From the NCBI GenBank assembly GCA_937974295.1, contig CALBWN010000070.1, forward strand, positions 1 to 29,038: a stretch of 29,038 bases of DNA, in the 5' to 3' direction. Below are positions 15,210-22,812 of the stretch, one piece after another. A program made the translations under genes and the position numbers. The notes under the pieces were generated by a model. It worked only from the letters and a program-made list of their open reading frames with translations. It made no database searches and was not told where the DNA came from. The stretch is from an uncultured Candidatus Saccharibacteria bacterium. Its GTDB lineage: Bacteria > Patescibacteriota > Saccharimonadia > Saccharimonadales > Saccharimonadaceae. The stretch's first letter is position 1, and each line of letters starts with the position of its first letter.

Positions 15210-16151
15210 CTACGACACAATAATCGTCCCTTGCTCGCCTGCCACAGCGGCAGCGGCATGCTCTAGGTTAGCAATGATGGCGCGCCGACCAGGCTTTGCC
15301 ACGAAATTGAGTGCGGCCTGCACCTTCGGCAGCATACTACCGGACGCAAACTGCCCCTGCTCGGCATAAGCCTGCATCTCCTGGCTGGTCGTCCGGCCAA
15401 TCGCACGGGCCTGCGGCGTACCATAGTCGACCATCGCGTTATCGACGGCCGTGAGGATCACCAAGGCTTCAGCATCAATCGCATCAGCCACCACCGCAGC
15501 GGTAAAGTCCTTATCGATCACCGCTTCAACCCCAGCCATACCCTGCGCCTCATTCTCAACCACCGGAATTCCACCGCCGCCAGCCGTCACGACGGTCAAG
15601 CCAGCATCAAGCAAGGCACGCACCGCACCTTCTTCGACTACGCGCTGCGGCCGAGGTGATGGCACAACGCGGCGCCAGCCTCGCCCCGCATCTTCTTTAA
15701 AGACGAAATCGCGCCCCGCCGCCGACTGCTGCGCCTCAGCCTCGGAGGCATAAAAGACCCCGATTGGCTTGGTAGGATTTGCAAACGCCGGGTCATTCGC
15801 ATCCACCACCGTCTGCGTCACCATCGTCACGGCGTGGTTTGGCATGCCACGGCGAGCAAACTCGTTCGTCAGCGCCTGCTGCAGCCAGTAGCCGATCTCC
15901 CCCTGGCTCATCGCGCCGCACGTATCAAGCGGCATCGTCGGCACCTCAGGGGTATTAATCGCTTCCTCATGAAGCACAATATTCCCCACCTGCGGCCCAT
16001 TGCCATGGACGATCACCAGCCGATGCCCGGCCGCAATCAGCGGCACTAGCTGAGCCGCCGTCTCGCTCGCCACTCGCTGCTGCGCAGCCGCACTTGCTTC
16101 ACCTTGTTTTTGGAGGGCGTTACCACCCAATGCAATCACAATTGTACTCAT
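15210..16151 (-). CDS. arcC: Carbamate kinase
   Basis: 313 residues, full length. It transfers phosphate from carbamoyl phosphate to ADP, the ATP-yielding last step of the arginine deiminase pathway. Motifs: 'IVIALGGNALQ' (4-14), 'VIVHGNGPQVGNI' (46-58), 'TAGGGGIPV' (190-198), 'AVIDKD' and 'GSMLPKVQAA' near the C-terminus, all of the amino-acid kinase fold. ATG one base after the stop of the DDAH-family gene, so translation is coupled. Last gene of the operon. Confidence 0.97.
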   Translation of the reverse strand: MSTIVIALGGNALQKQGEASAAAQQRVASETAAQLVPLIAAGHRLVIVHGNGPQVGNIVLHEEAINTPEVPTMPLDTCGAMSQGEIGYWLQQALTNEFARRGMPNHAVTMVTQTVVDANDPAFANPTKPIGVFYASEAEAQQSAAGRDFVFKEDAGRGWRRVVPSPRPQRVVEEGAVRALLDAGLTVVTAGGGGIPVVENEAQGMAGVEAVIDKDFTAAVVADAIDAEALVILTAVDNAMVDYGTPQARAIGRTTSQEMQAYAEQGQFASGSMLPKVQAALNFVAKPGRRAIIANLEHAAAAVAGEQGTIIVS

Positions 16152-16152
16152 C

Positions 16153-16926
16153 CTAAAACCTCAACGACATGCAGGTCAAACTGCCGGTTATTTTTTCGAA
16201 TTCACTGGTATCGATTAGTTCCACGTGGTAGCCACAGTCACGGATCTGCTGCTCAATCTTGGGAAAGCCCTGCGGCACGATCACCGTGCCATTAATCCAC
16301 AAGCTATTCACCGCATAGTACTCATCGTCATCCACCACCAGCTTGTTAAATGCTGCAAAGGCTGGGTGGTGCTCATAGGCCTTCGCAACGATCAGGTTGT
16401 TGTTATCCAAGTAAACCACATCATCCTTGAGGTGCAGAATCCCTGTCACCTCAACCGTCTCGGCCGTCATGCCATAGCGCTCAAGGATAGCGGTGATCTG
16501 CTCGGCCGCCGCTTGGTTTGTGCGGTGGCTTAGACCAATGTAGTAGTGGTCGCCCACCATCATAATATCACCGGGGTCGACGGTGCCGGGTGCTTCGACC
16601 TGCTCGATAATATCATAATGCTGGCTGAGCGCCTGGCGCAAATCAGGCAAGCTCGCCTCGCCGCGCCGGCTTGCTGCCCCAGGCCGCGACAAAATTGCCA
16701 CCCCATGCGGCGTACACAGAGCATTATCCTCAATGAAGACGCTATCCGGATACTCCTCATTGGGCTCCAAGACCGTCACTTCAAGGCCGCACTGGCGGAG
16801 CAGCGCAACGTACTGATTGTACTGCTGCATTGCCCGCTCATAGTCTGGCTTCCCCTTCTCCGGTGTTTGGCTAATACCGTTGATCAAGCTACGGCTTGGC
16901 CGACGGGTAATTGCGTAGCGAAACAT
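16153..16926 (-). CDS. Dimethylarginine dimethylaminohydrolase (DDAH) family enzyme
   Basis: 257 residues from ATG 16926 with AAAGGAG before it. It follows the Pseudomonas aeruginosa DDAH along its whole length: 'FPDSVFVED'-type substrate loop here 'YPDSVFIED' (59-67), 'SRPGAASRRGE' (80-90), 'EAPGTVDPGDIMMVGDH' (111-127), 'HRTNQ', catalytic His165 in 'LHLKDD', 'LDNNNL', and catalytic Cys252 in the terminal 'LTCMSLRF'. The catalytic Glu of the bacterial enzyme (TVE) is Asp117 here. DDAH turns N-methylated arginines into citrulline plus methylamines in the cytoplasm. Sitting between arcD and arcC, its citrulline could be used by ArcB and ArcC. A related role on another guanidino compound is possible. 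Confidence 0.88.
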   Translation of the reverse strand: MFRYAITRRPSRSLINGISQTPEKGKPDYERAMQQYNQYVALLRQCGLEVTVLEPNEEYPDSVFIEDNALCTPHGVAILSRPGAASRRGEASLPDLRQALSQHYDIIEQVEAPGTVDPGDIMMVGDHYYIGLSHRTNQAAAEQITAILERYGMTAETVEVTGILHLKDDVVYLDNNNLIVAKAYEHHPAFAAFNKLVVDDDEYYAVNSLWINGTVIVPQGFPKIEQQIRDCGYHVELIDTSEFEKITGSLTCMSLRF

Positions 16927-16951
16927 CACACTCCTTTCTCTTATGCAATGT

Positions 16952-16973
16952 GGTGCGCCTTTCTCGGCGCACC
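16952..16973 (-). promoter_or_regulatory. Intercistronic hairpin between arcD and the DDAH gene
   Basis: Perfect 8-bp stem GGTGCGCC / GGCGCACC with a six-base loop and no T tract after it, 26 bases before the DDAH start. It is more like an mRNA-stability or processing element, or a weak attenuator, than a terminator. Confidence 0.6.
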
Positions 16974-16986
16974 GCATGATTACTTG

Positions 16987-18462
16987 TTAGTTAAACAGCT
17001 TTGGCATCGTAATGCCAAGTGTCTTATCCAGCCCACCAGTCAGCAGCTGGAATAGCGCATAGGCGAGCGCCACCAGCAGTGCTGCGACAAGCAGCCACTC
17101 AAGCGTTGTAAACGGCTTCTTGCCTTGCTGCTTGCGCATGAGGCCATAGACCACAATACCCGGCACATACAAGAACACCGTCACCAGTAAGTTCTCTACC
17201 CCAGCGGCATAGACCAGCCAAACGCTATACACGCTGGCCATCACACCAATCAAGATATTGGCCGCCCGGCCCTTCGTCTCTGGCTTCTCGAGAGCCGAGT
17301 ACTTCAGCTGATAGAAGGCCGTCAAGGCATAAGGCACAAGAATTGCCGATGTCGCAATCGCAATACCAATGTTATACACCGAGCCACTTGTCAGCGGTAT
17401 CGTCAGGATAAAGAACTGCACCAAAGCGTTGGTCACCAGCAGCGAGTTCTTTGGCACGCCAACCTTGTTCTCTTTGGCAAAAAACGTCGGAAAAGTGCCA
17501 ACCTTTGCCGCTTGGTAGGGCAGCTCAGCTGCAAACATCGTCCAGGCCAGCCAGCCACCAAGCACCGCAATGATCAAGCCACTATTGACCAGCCAGGCAC
17601 CCCACGGCCCAACCACCTTCTCGAGCAAGAGTGCCATCGCTGGGTCTTTGAGGCCAGCCAGCTCCGGCTGCGTTGCCACGCCAAAGGCCAGGACGGTCAT
17701 CAAGACATAGAGCGCAAGCACGGCGGCAAAACCAATGAAGGTCGCCTTAACGACGTCACTGCGCTGCTTAGCCCGGCCCGAGAACACAACCGCCCCCTCG
17801 ATGCCAATGAACACCCAGACGGTAACGATCATCATGCTCTGCACTTGGCTCAGTACCGACCCAAGACTGAAATTACTACCAGCCAAGCCCCAGAGATCCT
17901 TCGAGAATATATCGAGCTTAAAGGCAGCAATAATTGCCACAAGGAAGATAATCAGCGGAACAATCTTGGCAATCGTGATGAGCAAGTTCACTACGCTCGC
18001 CGTGCGCACACCTCTGAGAATCAGGCAATGCACACCCCACAGCAGGATAGACATACCAATCACCGAAGCCCAGTTTTGGCCATCAGCAAACAGCTGCGGG
18101 AAGAAATACCCAAGCGCTGAGAAGGCCGTCACAGCATAGGCGATGTTGCCAATCCAGGCCGAGATCCAGTACCCCCAAGCCGAGTTGAATCCAACATATT
18201 TGCCAAACCCTGCCTCGGCATAGCTATAGATACCAGCATCAAGGTCAGGGCGCTTCTCGGCAAGGTTGCGAAAACTCAGGACGAGGAACACCATCCCCAC
18301 CCCAGTGACAAGCCAGGCGATAATCGTCGCCAGTGGCCCAGCCGACTCTGCGGTATTACGGACAAGATTGAAGATACCAGCCCCAATCATGCTGCCGATG
18401 ACAAGCCCGGTGAGCGATCGCCACCCCAGCTTGCTCTCGTGTTGTGTTTGTTGTGTTGTCAT
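16987..18462 (-). CDS. arcD: Arginine/ornithine antiporter, APC family
   Basis: 491 residues with about 12-13 hydrophobic segments. N-terminal 'GLVIGSMIGAGIFNL' (19-33) is the substrate-binding 'GSxxGSGIF' motif of basic amino acid antiporters (APA subfamily), followed by 'LDAGIYSYAEAGFGKYVG' and 'FIGIEGAVVFSGRAK'. In arc operons this carrier exchanges external arginine for internal ornithine without energy cost. Position after arcB and before arcC supports that. The start is close behind a small hairpin. Confidence 0.93.
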   Translation of the reverse strand: MTTQQTQHESKLGWRSLTGLVIGSMIGAGIFNLVRNTAESAGPLATIIAWLVTGVGMVFLVLSFRNLAEKRPDLDAGIYSYAEAGFGKYVGFNSAWGYWISAWIGNIAYAVTAFSALGYFFPQLFADGQNWASVIGMSILLWGVHCLILRGVRTASVVNLLITIAKIVPLIIFLVAIIAAFKLDIFSKDLWGLAGSNFSLGSVLSQVQSMMIVTVWVFIGIEGAVVFSGRAKQRSDVVKATFIGFAAVLALYVLMTVLAFGVATQPELAGLKDPAMALLLEKVVGPWGAWLVNSGLIIAVLGGWLAWTMFAAELPYQAAKVGTFPTFFAKENKVGVPKNSLLVTNALVQFFILTIPLTSGSVYNIGIAIATSAILVPYALTAFYQLKYSALEKPETKGRAANILIGVMASVYSVWLVYAAGVENLLVTVFLYVPGIVVYGLMRKQQGKKPFTTLEWLLVAALLVALAYALFQLLTGGLDKTLGITMPKLFN

Positions 18463-18465
18463 ATG

Positions 18466-18484
18466 TGAGGCCCCCTATGCCTCA
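18466..18484 (-). promoter_or_regulatory. Hairpin presenting the arcD ribosome site
   Basis: Minus-strand TGAGGC / GCCTCA stem (6 bp) with loop ATAGGGG, three bases before the arcD ATG. The only Shine-Dalgarno-like sequence (AGGGG) is in the loop, so arcD translation may depend on this fold. Confidence 0.4.
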
Positions 18485-18493
18485 GTTACTTTG

Positions 18494-19489
18494 TTATAAC
18501 GTCAGTGCCATCACTGCCTTGATCGTGTGCATGCGGTTCTCCGCTTCGTCGAAGACCACACTGTGCTCGCTGCGGAACACCTCGTCCGTCACTTCCATAC
18601 TCTCGAGGCCGTAGTCTTGGTAGATCTTCAGCCCCATCTCGGTATTGAGATCGTGGAAGGCCGGTAAGCAGTGCAAGAACTTAACGTGTGGATTGTGCGT
18701 TTCATCGAGCATGGCACGATTCACTTGGTAAGGCTTGAGCAAGGCAATCCGCTCAGCGAACTGTGCCTCCTCACCCATCGACACCCACACGTCGGTGTAG
18801 ATGGCATCTGCCCCCTCGAGAGCCGTCGCGCGGTCATCCGTCACAGTAATCTGCGCGCCAGTCTCGGCGGCAATTGCCCGGGCAAGATCAGCCAGCTCGT
18901 TACTGGGGTGCAGCTCAGCTGGTGCTAAGATACGGAAGTCGATGCCCATCTTGGCCGAGCCAATCATCAGGCTATTGGCCATATTGTTGCGCCCATCACC
19001 GACAAAAACCAGCTTCGTGCCAGCCAGCGGCCCAATGTGCTCCTCAAGCGTCATAAAGTCGGCCAAAATCTGCGTCGGGTGGAACTGGTCGGTCAAACCA
19101 TTCCACACTGGTACGCCAGCGTGCTTGGCCAAGTCTTCCACCGTCGAGTGCTTAAAGCCGCGGAACTCAATCCCATCAAACATCCGGCCCAGCACCTTCG
19201 CGGTATCCTCAACCGACTCCTTTTTGCCCAGCTGGATGTCATCTTTGCCGAGAAACTCCGGCGCAACACCAAGGTCATTGGCCACTACTGTAAAGGCGCA
19301 GCGTGTACGGGTCGAATTCTTCTCAAACAAGAGGGCGACTTGCTTACCCTCGTGTAAGCGGTGCGGCACACCCTCGCGCTTGAGCTTCTTGAGCTCGTGC
19401 GCCACGTCGAGCATCTGCCGGATTTCCTCTGACGAGAAGTCCTTGAGGGCTAGGAATGAGCGGTTTTTTAGATTGGTTGGTAGGTTCAT
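18494..19489 (-). CDS. arcB: Ornithine carbamoyltransferase (catabolic direction)
   Basis: 331 residues. Carbamoyl-phosphate site 'NSTRTRCAF' (58-66), 'FHPTQILADF' (136-145), ornithine/citrulline site 'DVWVSMGE' (233-240) and 'HCLPAFHD' (273-280). In this operon it splits citrulline with phosphate into ornithine and carbamoyl phosphate. Start ATG follows the arcA stop directly; the ribosome site (GAGAGG) is within the arcA end. Confidence 0.97.
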   Translation of the reverse strand: MNLPTNLKNRSFLALKDFSSEEIRQMLDVAHELKKLKREGVPHRLHEGKQVALLFEKNSTRTRCAFTVVANDLGVAPEFLGKDDIQLGKKESVEDTAKVLGRMFDGIEFRGFKHSTVEDLAKHAGVPVWNGLTDQFHPTQILADFMTLEEHIGPLAGTKLVFVGDGRNNMANSLMIGSAKMGIDFRILAPAELHPSNELADLARAIAAETGAQITVTDDRATALEGADAIYTDVWVSMGEEAQFAERIALLKPYQVNRAMLDETHNPHVKFLHCLPAFHDLNTEMGLKIYQDYGLESMEVTDEVFRSEHSVVFDEAENRMHTIKAVMALTL

Positions 19490-20725
19490 TTACACATCCT
19501 CTCGTATTAGTGGCATACTCATGCAGCGTGGCCCGCCACGACCCCGGCCAAGCTCCGAGCCAGTAATTTCCAGCACTTCGACGCCTGCCTCACGCAGTTT
19601 TTGGTTGGTAACATAGTTGCGGTCGTAGGTGACCACCACCCCAGGAGCAATCGCCAAGGTATTGCTACCGTCATTCCATTGCTCGCGCGCTGCAGCGATA
19701 TCATCACCGCCACCGCATTCGATCAAGGTAATCGACGGCACGCCAAGGGCTTGGCTGAGCACCTGCTCGAGATTATGTTCTTTGGTAATAGTTGGGTAGG
19801 CCTGCCCGTCTGCCTTATGCAAGACGAAGATATTCATCCGCCCCTCAAAGCCTCGAATCTCTGGGTGGATGGTGAATTTATCGTGGTCAATCATCGTAAA
19901 GACGGTATCCAGATGCATAAAGGCGTGACTCTTGGGAATCTCAAGCGCAATCACCGTGTCAAAATTCGACTCAGCAAAGAGCTTCGTCGCCATCAGCTCA
20001 ATCGCTTCTGGTGAGGTGCGCTCGCTAATACCAATCGCCATCGTATGGCTATTAAGCACCAGCTCATCACCGCCCTCAATTGAGAATGGTTGGCTGCGAT
20101 CATACCAGACCGGTACATTCTTGCCAGCAAAGCGCGGATGGAAATCGATAATATAGCGCATAAAGAGCGACTCACGGCGCCGAGCTGGCCAGTGCATCTT
20201 GTTGATCGTCAAACCTTGGCCAATCGCTGCTGCTGGGTCACGCGTAAAGTAGAGGTTTGGCATTGGGTCAAGATAGAAGGGATATTGCTCATGCGCCACC
20301 ATCGTGTGGAGTTGCTGCTGCTCAGGCGGCAGGCTAATCTCATCTTTGCGCACCCCCGCCATCAGCTTGCGCACCATCTGGCGTGGCTCCATGCTCAGCA
20401 AATACTCGGCCAGTGTCCGCGATGCGCGTTGGTTGTCTTGCTTCGATGCTACCAGCATCTCAACAACAAATTGCCGCCGCACTGCTTCGTCAGCGAGTGC
20501 CTCGGCGGCAAGTTCATCTAAGTACAACACTTCGACCCCACGCGAGCGGAGCAGCTCCGCGAAGCGATCATGCTCCTCCTGCGCAACCTTGAGATACGGA
20601 ATATCGTCAAACAATAGGCGCTGCAAATGTTCTGGCGTGAGATGCTCGAGCTCCTCACCCGGCCGATGCAAGAGCACTGTCTTCAACCGGCCAATCTCTG
20701 ATGTAATATGAATTGGATCGTCCAC
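19490..20725 (-). CDS. arcA: Arginine deiminase
   Basis: 411 residues, GTG start at 20725 behind AGGGGG. It hydrolyses arginine to citrulline and ammonia. Motifs: 'MPNLYFTRDP' (155-164, catalytic Asp163), 'SIEGGDE' (215-221, Glu217), 'HLDTVFTMID' (271-280, His271), and nucleophile Cys401 in 'GRGGPRCMSMPL'. First gene of the arc operon. In Saccharibacteria this pathway has been linked to survival in mammalian hosts; here it would give ATP and ammonia. Confidence 0.97.
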   Translation of the reverse strand: MDDPIHITSEIGRLKTVLLHRPGEELEHLTPEHLQRLLFDDIPYLKVAQEEHDRFAELLRSRGVEVLYLDELAAEALADEAVRRQFVVEMLVASKQDNQRASRTLAEYLLSMEPRQMVRKLMAGVRKDEISLPPEQQQLHTMVAHEQYPFYLDPMPNLYFTRDPAAAIGQGLTINKMHWPARRRESLFMRYIIDFHPRFAGKNVPVWYDRSQPFSIEGGDELVLNSHTMAIGISERTSPEAIELMATKLFAESNFDTVIALEIPKSHAFMHLDTVFTMIDHDKFTIHPEIRGFEGRMNIFVLHKADGQAYPTITKEHNLEQVLSQALGVPSITLIECGGGDDIAAAREQWNDGSNTLAIAPGVVVTYDRNYVTNQKLREAGVEVLEITGSELGRGRGGPRCMSMPLIREDV

Positions 20726-20760
20726 CTTTTCCCCCTGTGTGGCTTATAGTTGATGCTTTC

Positions 20761-20788
20761 ATTGTAGCATGTTCTGAGGTAAGTGCAA
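20761..20788 (-). promoter_or_regulatory. Promoter of the arc operon
   Basis: Minus strand TTGCAC (20788-20783), 16-base spacer, TGC-TACAAT (-10 at 20766-20761). Leader about 30 bases to the GTG start of arcA. Confidence 0.6.
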
Positions 20789-20797
20789 TGGATAACA

Positions 20798-20833
20798 GGT
20801 GTCACATTGGCTCAAACAAGCTATGTTGACACC
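20798..20833 (-). promoter_or_regulatory. Long dyad upstream of the arc promoter
   Basis: Arms GGTGTCACATTGGCT (20798-20812) and AGCTATGTTGACACC (20819-20833) are inverted repeats with one offset, around a six-base centre. It ends 10 bases before the -35 and has no T tract, so an activator or repressor site is more likely than a terminator of the NYN gene. Confidence 0.5.
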
Positions 20834-20882
20834 ACCTACTGTATTAATTTATAATGGGGGATATCACCATGGCCAGACAAGC

Positions 20883-21437
20883 CTAAGGTTTCGACCGACC
20901 GCTGTTTCTGGCCTTTTTATATGCTAGTTTGTCTCGAGCGTTACCAATAATGTGAATGTATCCACGGTATTTTCTGAGCAAGCTGGAGTATCGTTTATTT
21001 GGGCAAATGACTGCGCGAAGCTTGTCATTTTGATCCAAATAGTCTACCAAGCAGGCAAAATCTCCATCACCAGAAACGATAACTGCCTTGTCGTATTCAT
21101 GAAAACATTTGGCGGATGCGTAGAGAACCAGCTCAGCGTCAACATTGCCCTTGTACGTTTTCTTGCCATCTTCACGGTATTCGACGGTAGGCTTAAAGAC
21201 GAGCACATATCCCATCTCAAGTAGCCTTGTGTATAGCTGCTCATTACCCGATACTAAACCGATAAATAAGTAGGCTTTTTCAACATGGTATTTATTCTTT
21301 AAATAGAGGCGGAATTTTTTAAAATCAAGCTCCCAACCCTGCGATCTAATGCCAAGATTGAGGTTTTGGCTGTCTATAAAGGCATATACTTTTGAATCTT
21401 TTGTGTATATTCCATGGGTATAGTATAGCAAAAACAA
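20883..21437 (-). CDS. NYN/PIN-like (LabA/DUF88) putative RNase, 5' end uncertain
   Basis: NYN domain over almost the full length: 'VYAFIDSQNLNLGI' with the first catalytic Asp, 'GNVDAELVLYA', and 'VIVSGDGDFACLVDYL' with the Asp pair, the acidic metal site of PIN-like nucleases. Such proteins are thought to cut RNA. The only start in frame is TTG 21437, which lies upstream of a strong TGCTATACT promoter box (21430-21422). The ATG at 21415, at the usual six-base distance, is out of frame by one base; adding one A to the A4 run at 21402-21399 would give a start 'MEYTQKDSKVYAF'. So there is an indel at the 5' end or an unusual start. Basic C-terminus. Confidence 0.8.
   Translation of the reverse strand: MFLLYYTHGIYTKDSKVYAFIDSQNLNLGIRSQGWELDFKKFRLYLKNKYHVEKAYLFIGLVSGNEQLYTRLLEMGYVLVFKPTVEYREDGKKTYKGNVDAELVLYASAKCFHEYDKAVIVSGDGDFACLVDYLDQNDKLRAVICPNKRYSSLLRKYRGYIHIIGNARDKLAYKKARNSGRSKP
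21422..21430 (-). promoter_or_regulatory. Extended -10 promoter of the NYN gene
   Basis: Minus strand TGCTATACT, followed after six bases by an ATG at 21415, as at other leaderless genes here. Confidence 0.6.
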
Positions 21438-21474
21438 ACATATAGTCTTACATCGCCAATCACTCTATCGGCTA

Positions 21475-22098
21475 CTACACCACTCGAGTCATAACCGCCA
21501 AGCTCGCCTCCACCCGGCAACAGAATCTAGGGTGCATCTGTAACCACGCATCGGCTGCCCGGGCCGCGCCAGGCAGCGCTTCGTTAGCATAATCGTCCAC
21601 CACCAGCACCGCATCAGTAGTGAGCTTGGGTGTTACGAGCCGGAGTGAGTCCATAATCGACTGGTAATAGTCGCCATCGAGAAAGGCAAACATAATGTCC
21701 TCCGGCACATCCTGCGGGGTAAGCTCGGCAAACCACGCCTTGTGCACCACTGGCGGGCGCAGCCCAGCTTTCTTGAACTGCTGGAGGAACCCCTTGCGCG
21801 TTGCAGCAAGCTCCCCTGCCACAAATTGCTCACCAGCTGCGCTTGCATCCTGCGCCGTCTTCTCTGGCAAACCAGCGAATGAATCATAGACGTGAAAGGC
21901 TCCCGCATGCTGATACGCATCAAGCAAGCGCCGAATAAACAAACTCGTCGTCCCCACATAGCAGCCAAATTCAACAACTAACCCCTGGCAGCCAGCTCTC
22001 AGAAGCCGCTCGAGCTCACACAGCAAAACCCGCAGCTCACGCTCATCCACTTGGTCGGAGATGATTGGATAGGTGCGGAGAAGTTGGTCGGTAATCAT
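21475..22098 (-). CDS. TylF/MycF-like SAM-dependent O-methyltransferase
   Basis: 207 residues. SAM motif I 'VVEFGCYVGTTSLFIRRLL' (41-59), 'FHVYDSFAGLPE' (68-79, adenosyl-ribose binding acidic residue and the 'DSFEGLP' signature of Methyltransf_24/TylF), 'AFLDGDYYQSIMDSLRLV' and 'VLVVDDY', the metal-binding Asp pair. The family methylates sugar or other hydroxyls; substrate unknown. ATG 22098 lies nine bases after a TGCTATAGT box, so the leader is minimal. Confidence 0.82.
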   Translation of the reverse strand: MITDQLLRTYPIISDQVDERELRVLLCELERLLRAGCQGLVVEFGCYVGTTSLFIRRLLDAYQHAGAFHVYDSFAGLPEKTAQDASAAGEQFVAGELAATRKGFLQQFKKAGLRPPVVHKAWFAELTPQDVPEDIMFAFLDGDYYQSIMDSLRLVTPKLTTDAVLVVDDYANEALPGAARAADAWLQMHPRFCCRVEASLAVMTRVV

Positions 22099-22107
22099 TA
22101 TTGGCCC

Positions 22108-22116
22108 ACTATAGCA
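22108..22116 (-). promoter_or_regulatory. Extended -10 promoter of the methyltransferase gene
   Basis: Minus strand TGCTATAGT, nine bases before ATG 22098; no ribosome site. Confidence 0.5.
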
Positions 22117-22229
22117 AATAATTGCCTATGATGCTATTGCCTGGCTTATTTTTGGTGCTTTCTCCTGTGCATATCCCATTTGTATGCCATTTGATCGAAA
22201 TTATTCTGGCGAGCATGACCAGTATACGG

Positions 22230-22235
22230 TATACT
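22230..22235 (+). promoter_or_regulatory. -10 element, leaderless start of the PEBP gene
   Basis: TATACT ends six bases before ATG 22242. An earlier GTATAC at 22222 is part of the same AT-rich stretch. Confidence 0.55.
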
Positions 22236-22241
22236 ATAGAC

Positions 22242-22703
22242 ATGAAAGTCACCAGCCCCGCCTTCAACAACAACGCCAAAATACCAAAGATCTATTCGCG
22301 CTTCGGCGGCAACCAGCGACCGCCTCTCACCGTCAGCGATATCCCCGATGGTACGCAGAGCCTCGCCGTGGTGTGCTACAGCCCCGACGCACCCTTCATT
22401 GGCGGCTTCTACCACTGGATTGTTTGGAATCTCCCACCCACCACCACAGAAATCGGCAGCGACTACCTCCCTCACGGCGCCATCGAAGGCACGACTACCT
22501 GGGGCAAACCAGGTTGGGGCGGCCCACACCCCGCCTTTGGGACGCATCGCTATCAGTTCTTCGTCTATGCACTCAATACCGTGCTCGACCTCCCCGCCAA
22601 AACACGCCCCAAAAAATTCTCCAAAGCAATCGCCCCACATATCATCGAGCGCACCATGCTGACAGGGAAGTTTGGCGCGTTGGATATATTTGATTTGCGC
22701 TAA
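22242..22703 (+). CDS. PEBP-family protein (YbhB/YbcL, Raf-kinase-inhibitor-like)
   Basis: 153 residues from ATG 22242, selected by the promoter spacing. PEBP fold motifs: 'SRFGGNQRPPL' (19-29), 'SPDAPF..FYHWIVWNLPP' (DPDxP-type plus the ligand-site His), and 'PGWGGPHPAFGTHRYQFFVYAL', the anion-binding CR2 box. Bacterial members are cytoplasmic or exported phospholipid- or ligand-binding proteins without known reaction. No signal peptide here. Monocistronic, converging on the beta-lactamase-fold gene; 22704-22812 shows no clear terminator. Confidence 0.92.
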   Translation: MKVTSPAFNNNAKIPKIYSRFGGNQRPPLTVSDIPDGTQSLAVVCYSPDAPFIGGFYHWIVWNLPPTTTEIGSDYLPHGAIEGTTTWGKPGWGGPHPAFGTHRYQFFVYALNTVLDLPAKTRPKKFSKAIAPHIIERTMLTGKFGALDIFDLR

Positions 22704-22812
22704 TATCGGTAGGGTACTCGCACCCCATTAGTTTCAAGCTCATCTACTCTTATCCACTGCTTCTTTGGGTGACACTATACGTCTACATAAAGTATGTCAT
22801 TCAGTTTATTCA

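Noticed and set aside
18801..19616. 271-residue plus-strand ORF
   Set aside because: Antisense to arcB and the end of arcA; no domain or ribosome site.
20848..20886. TTTATAATGGGGG on the plus strand with a five-codon ORF
   Set aside because: It resembles a -10, but the ORF ends after five codons and nothing lies downstream on that strand.
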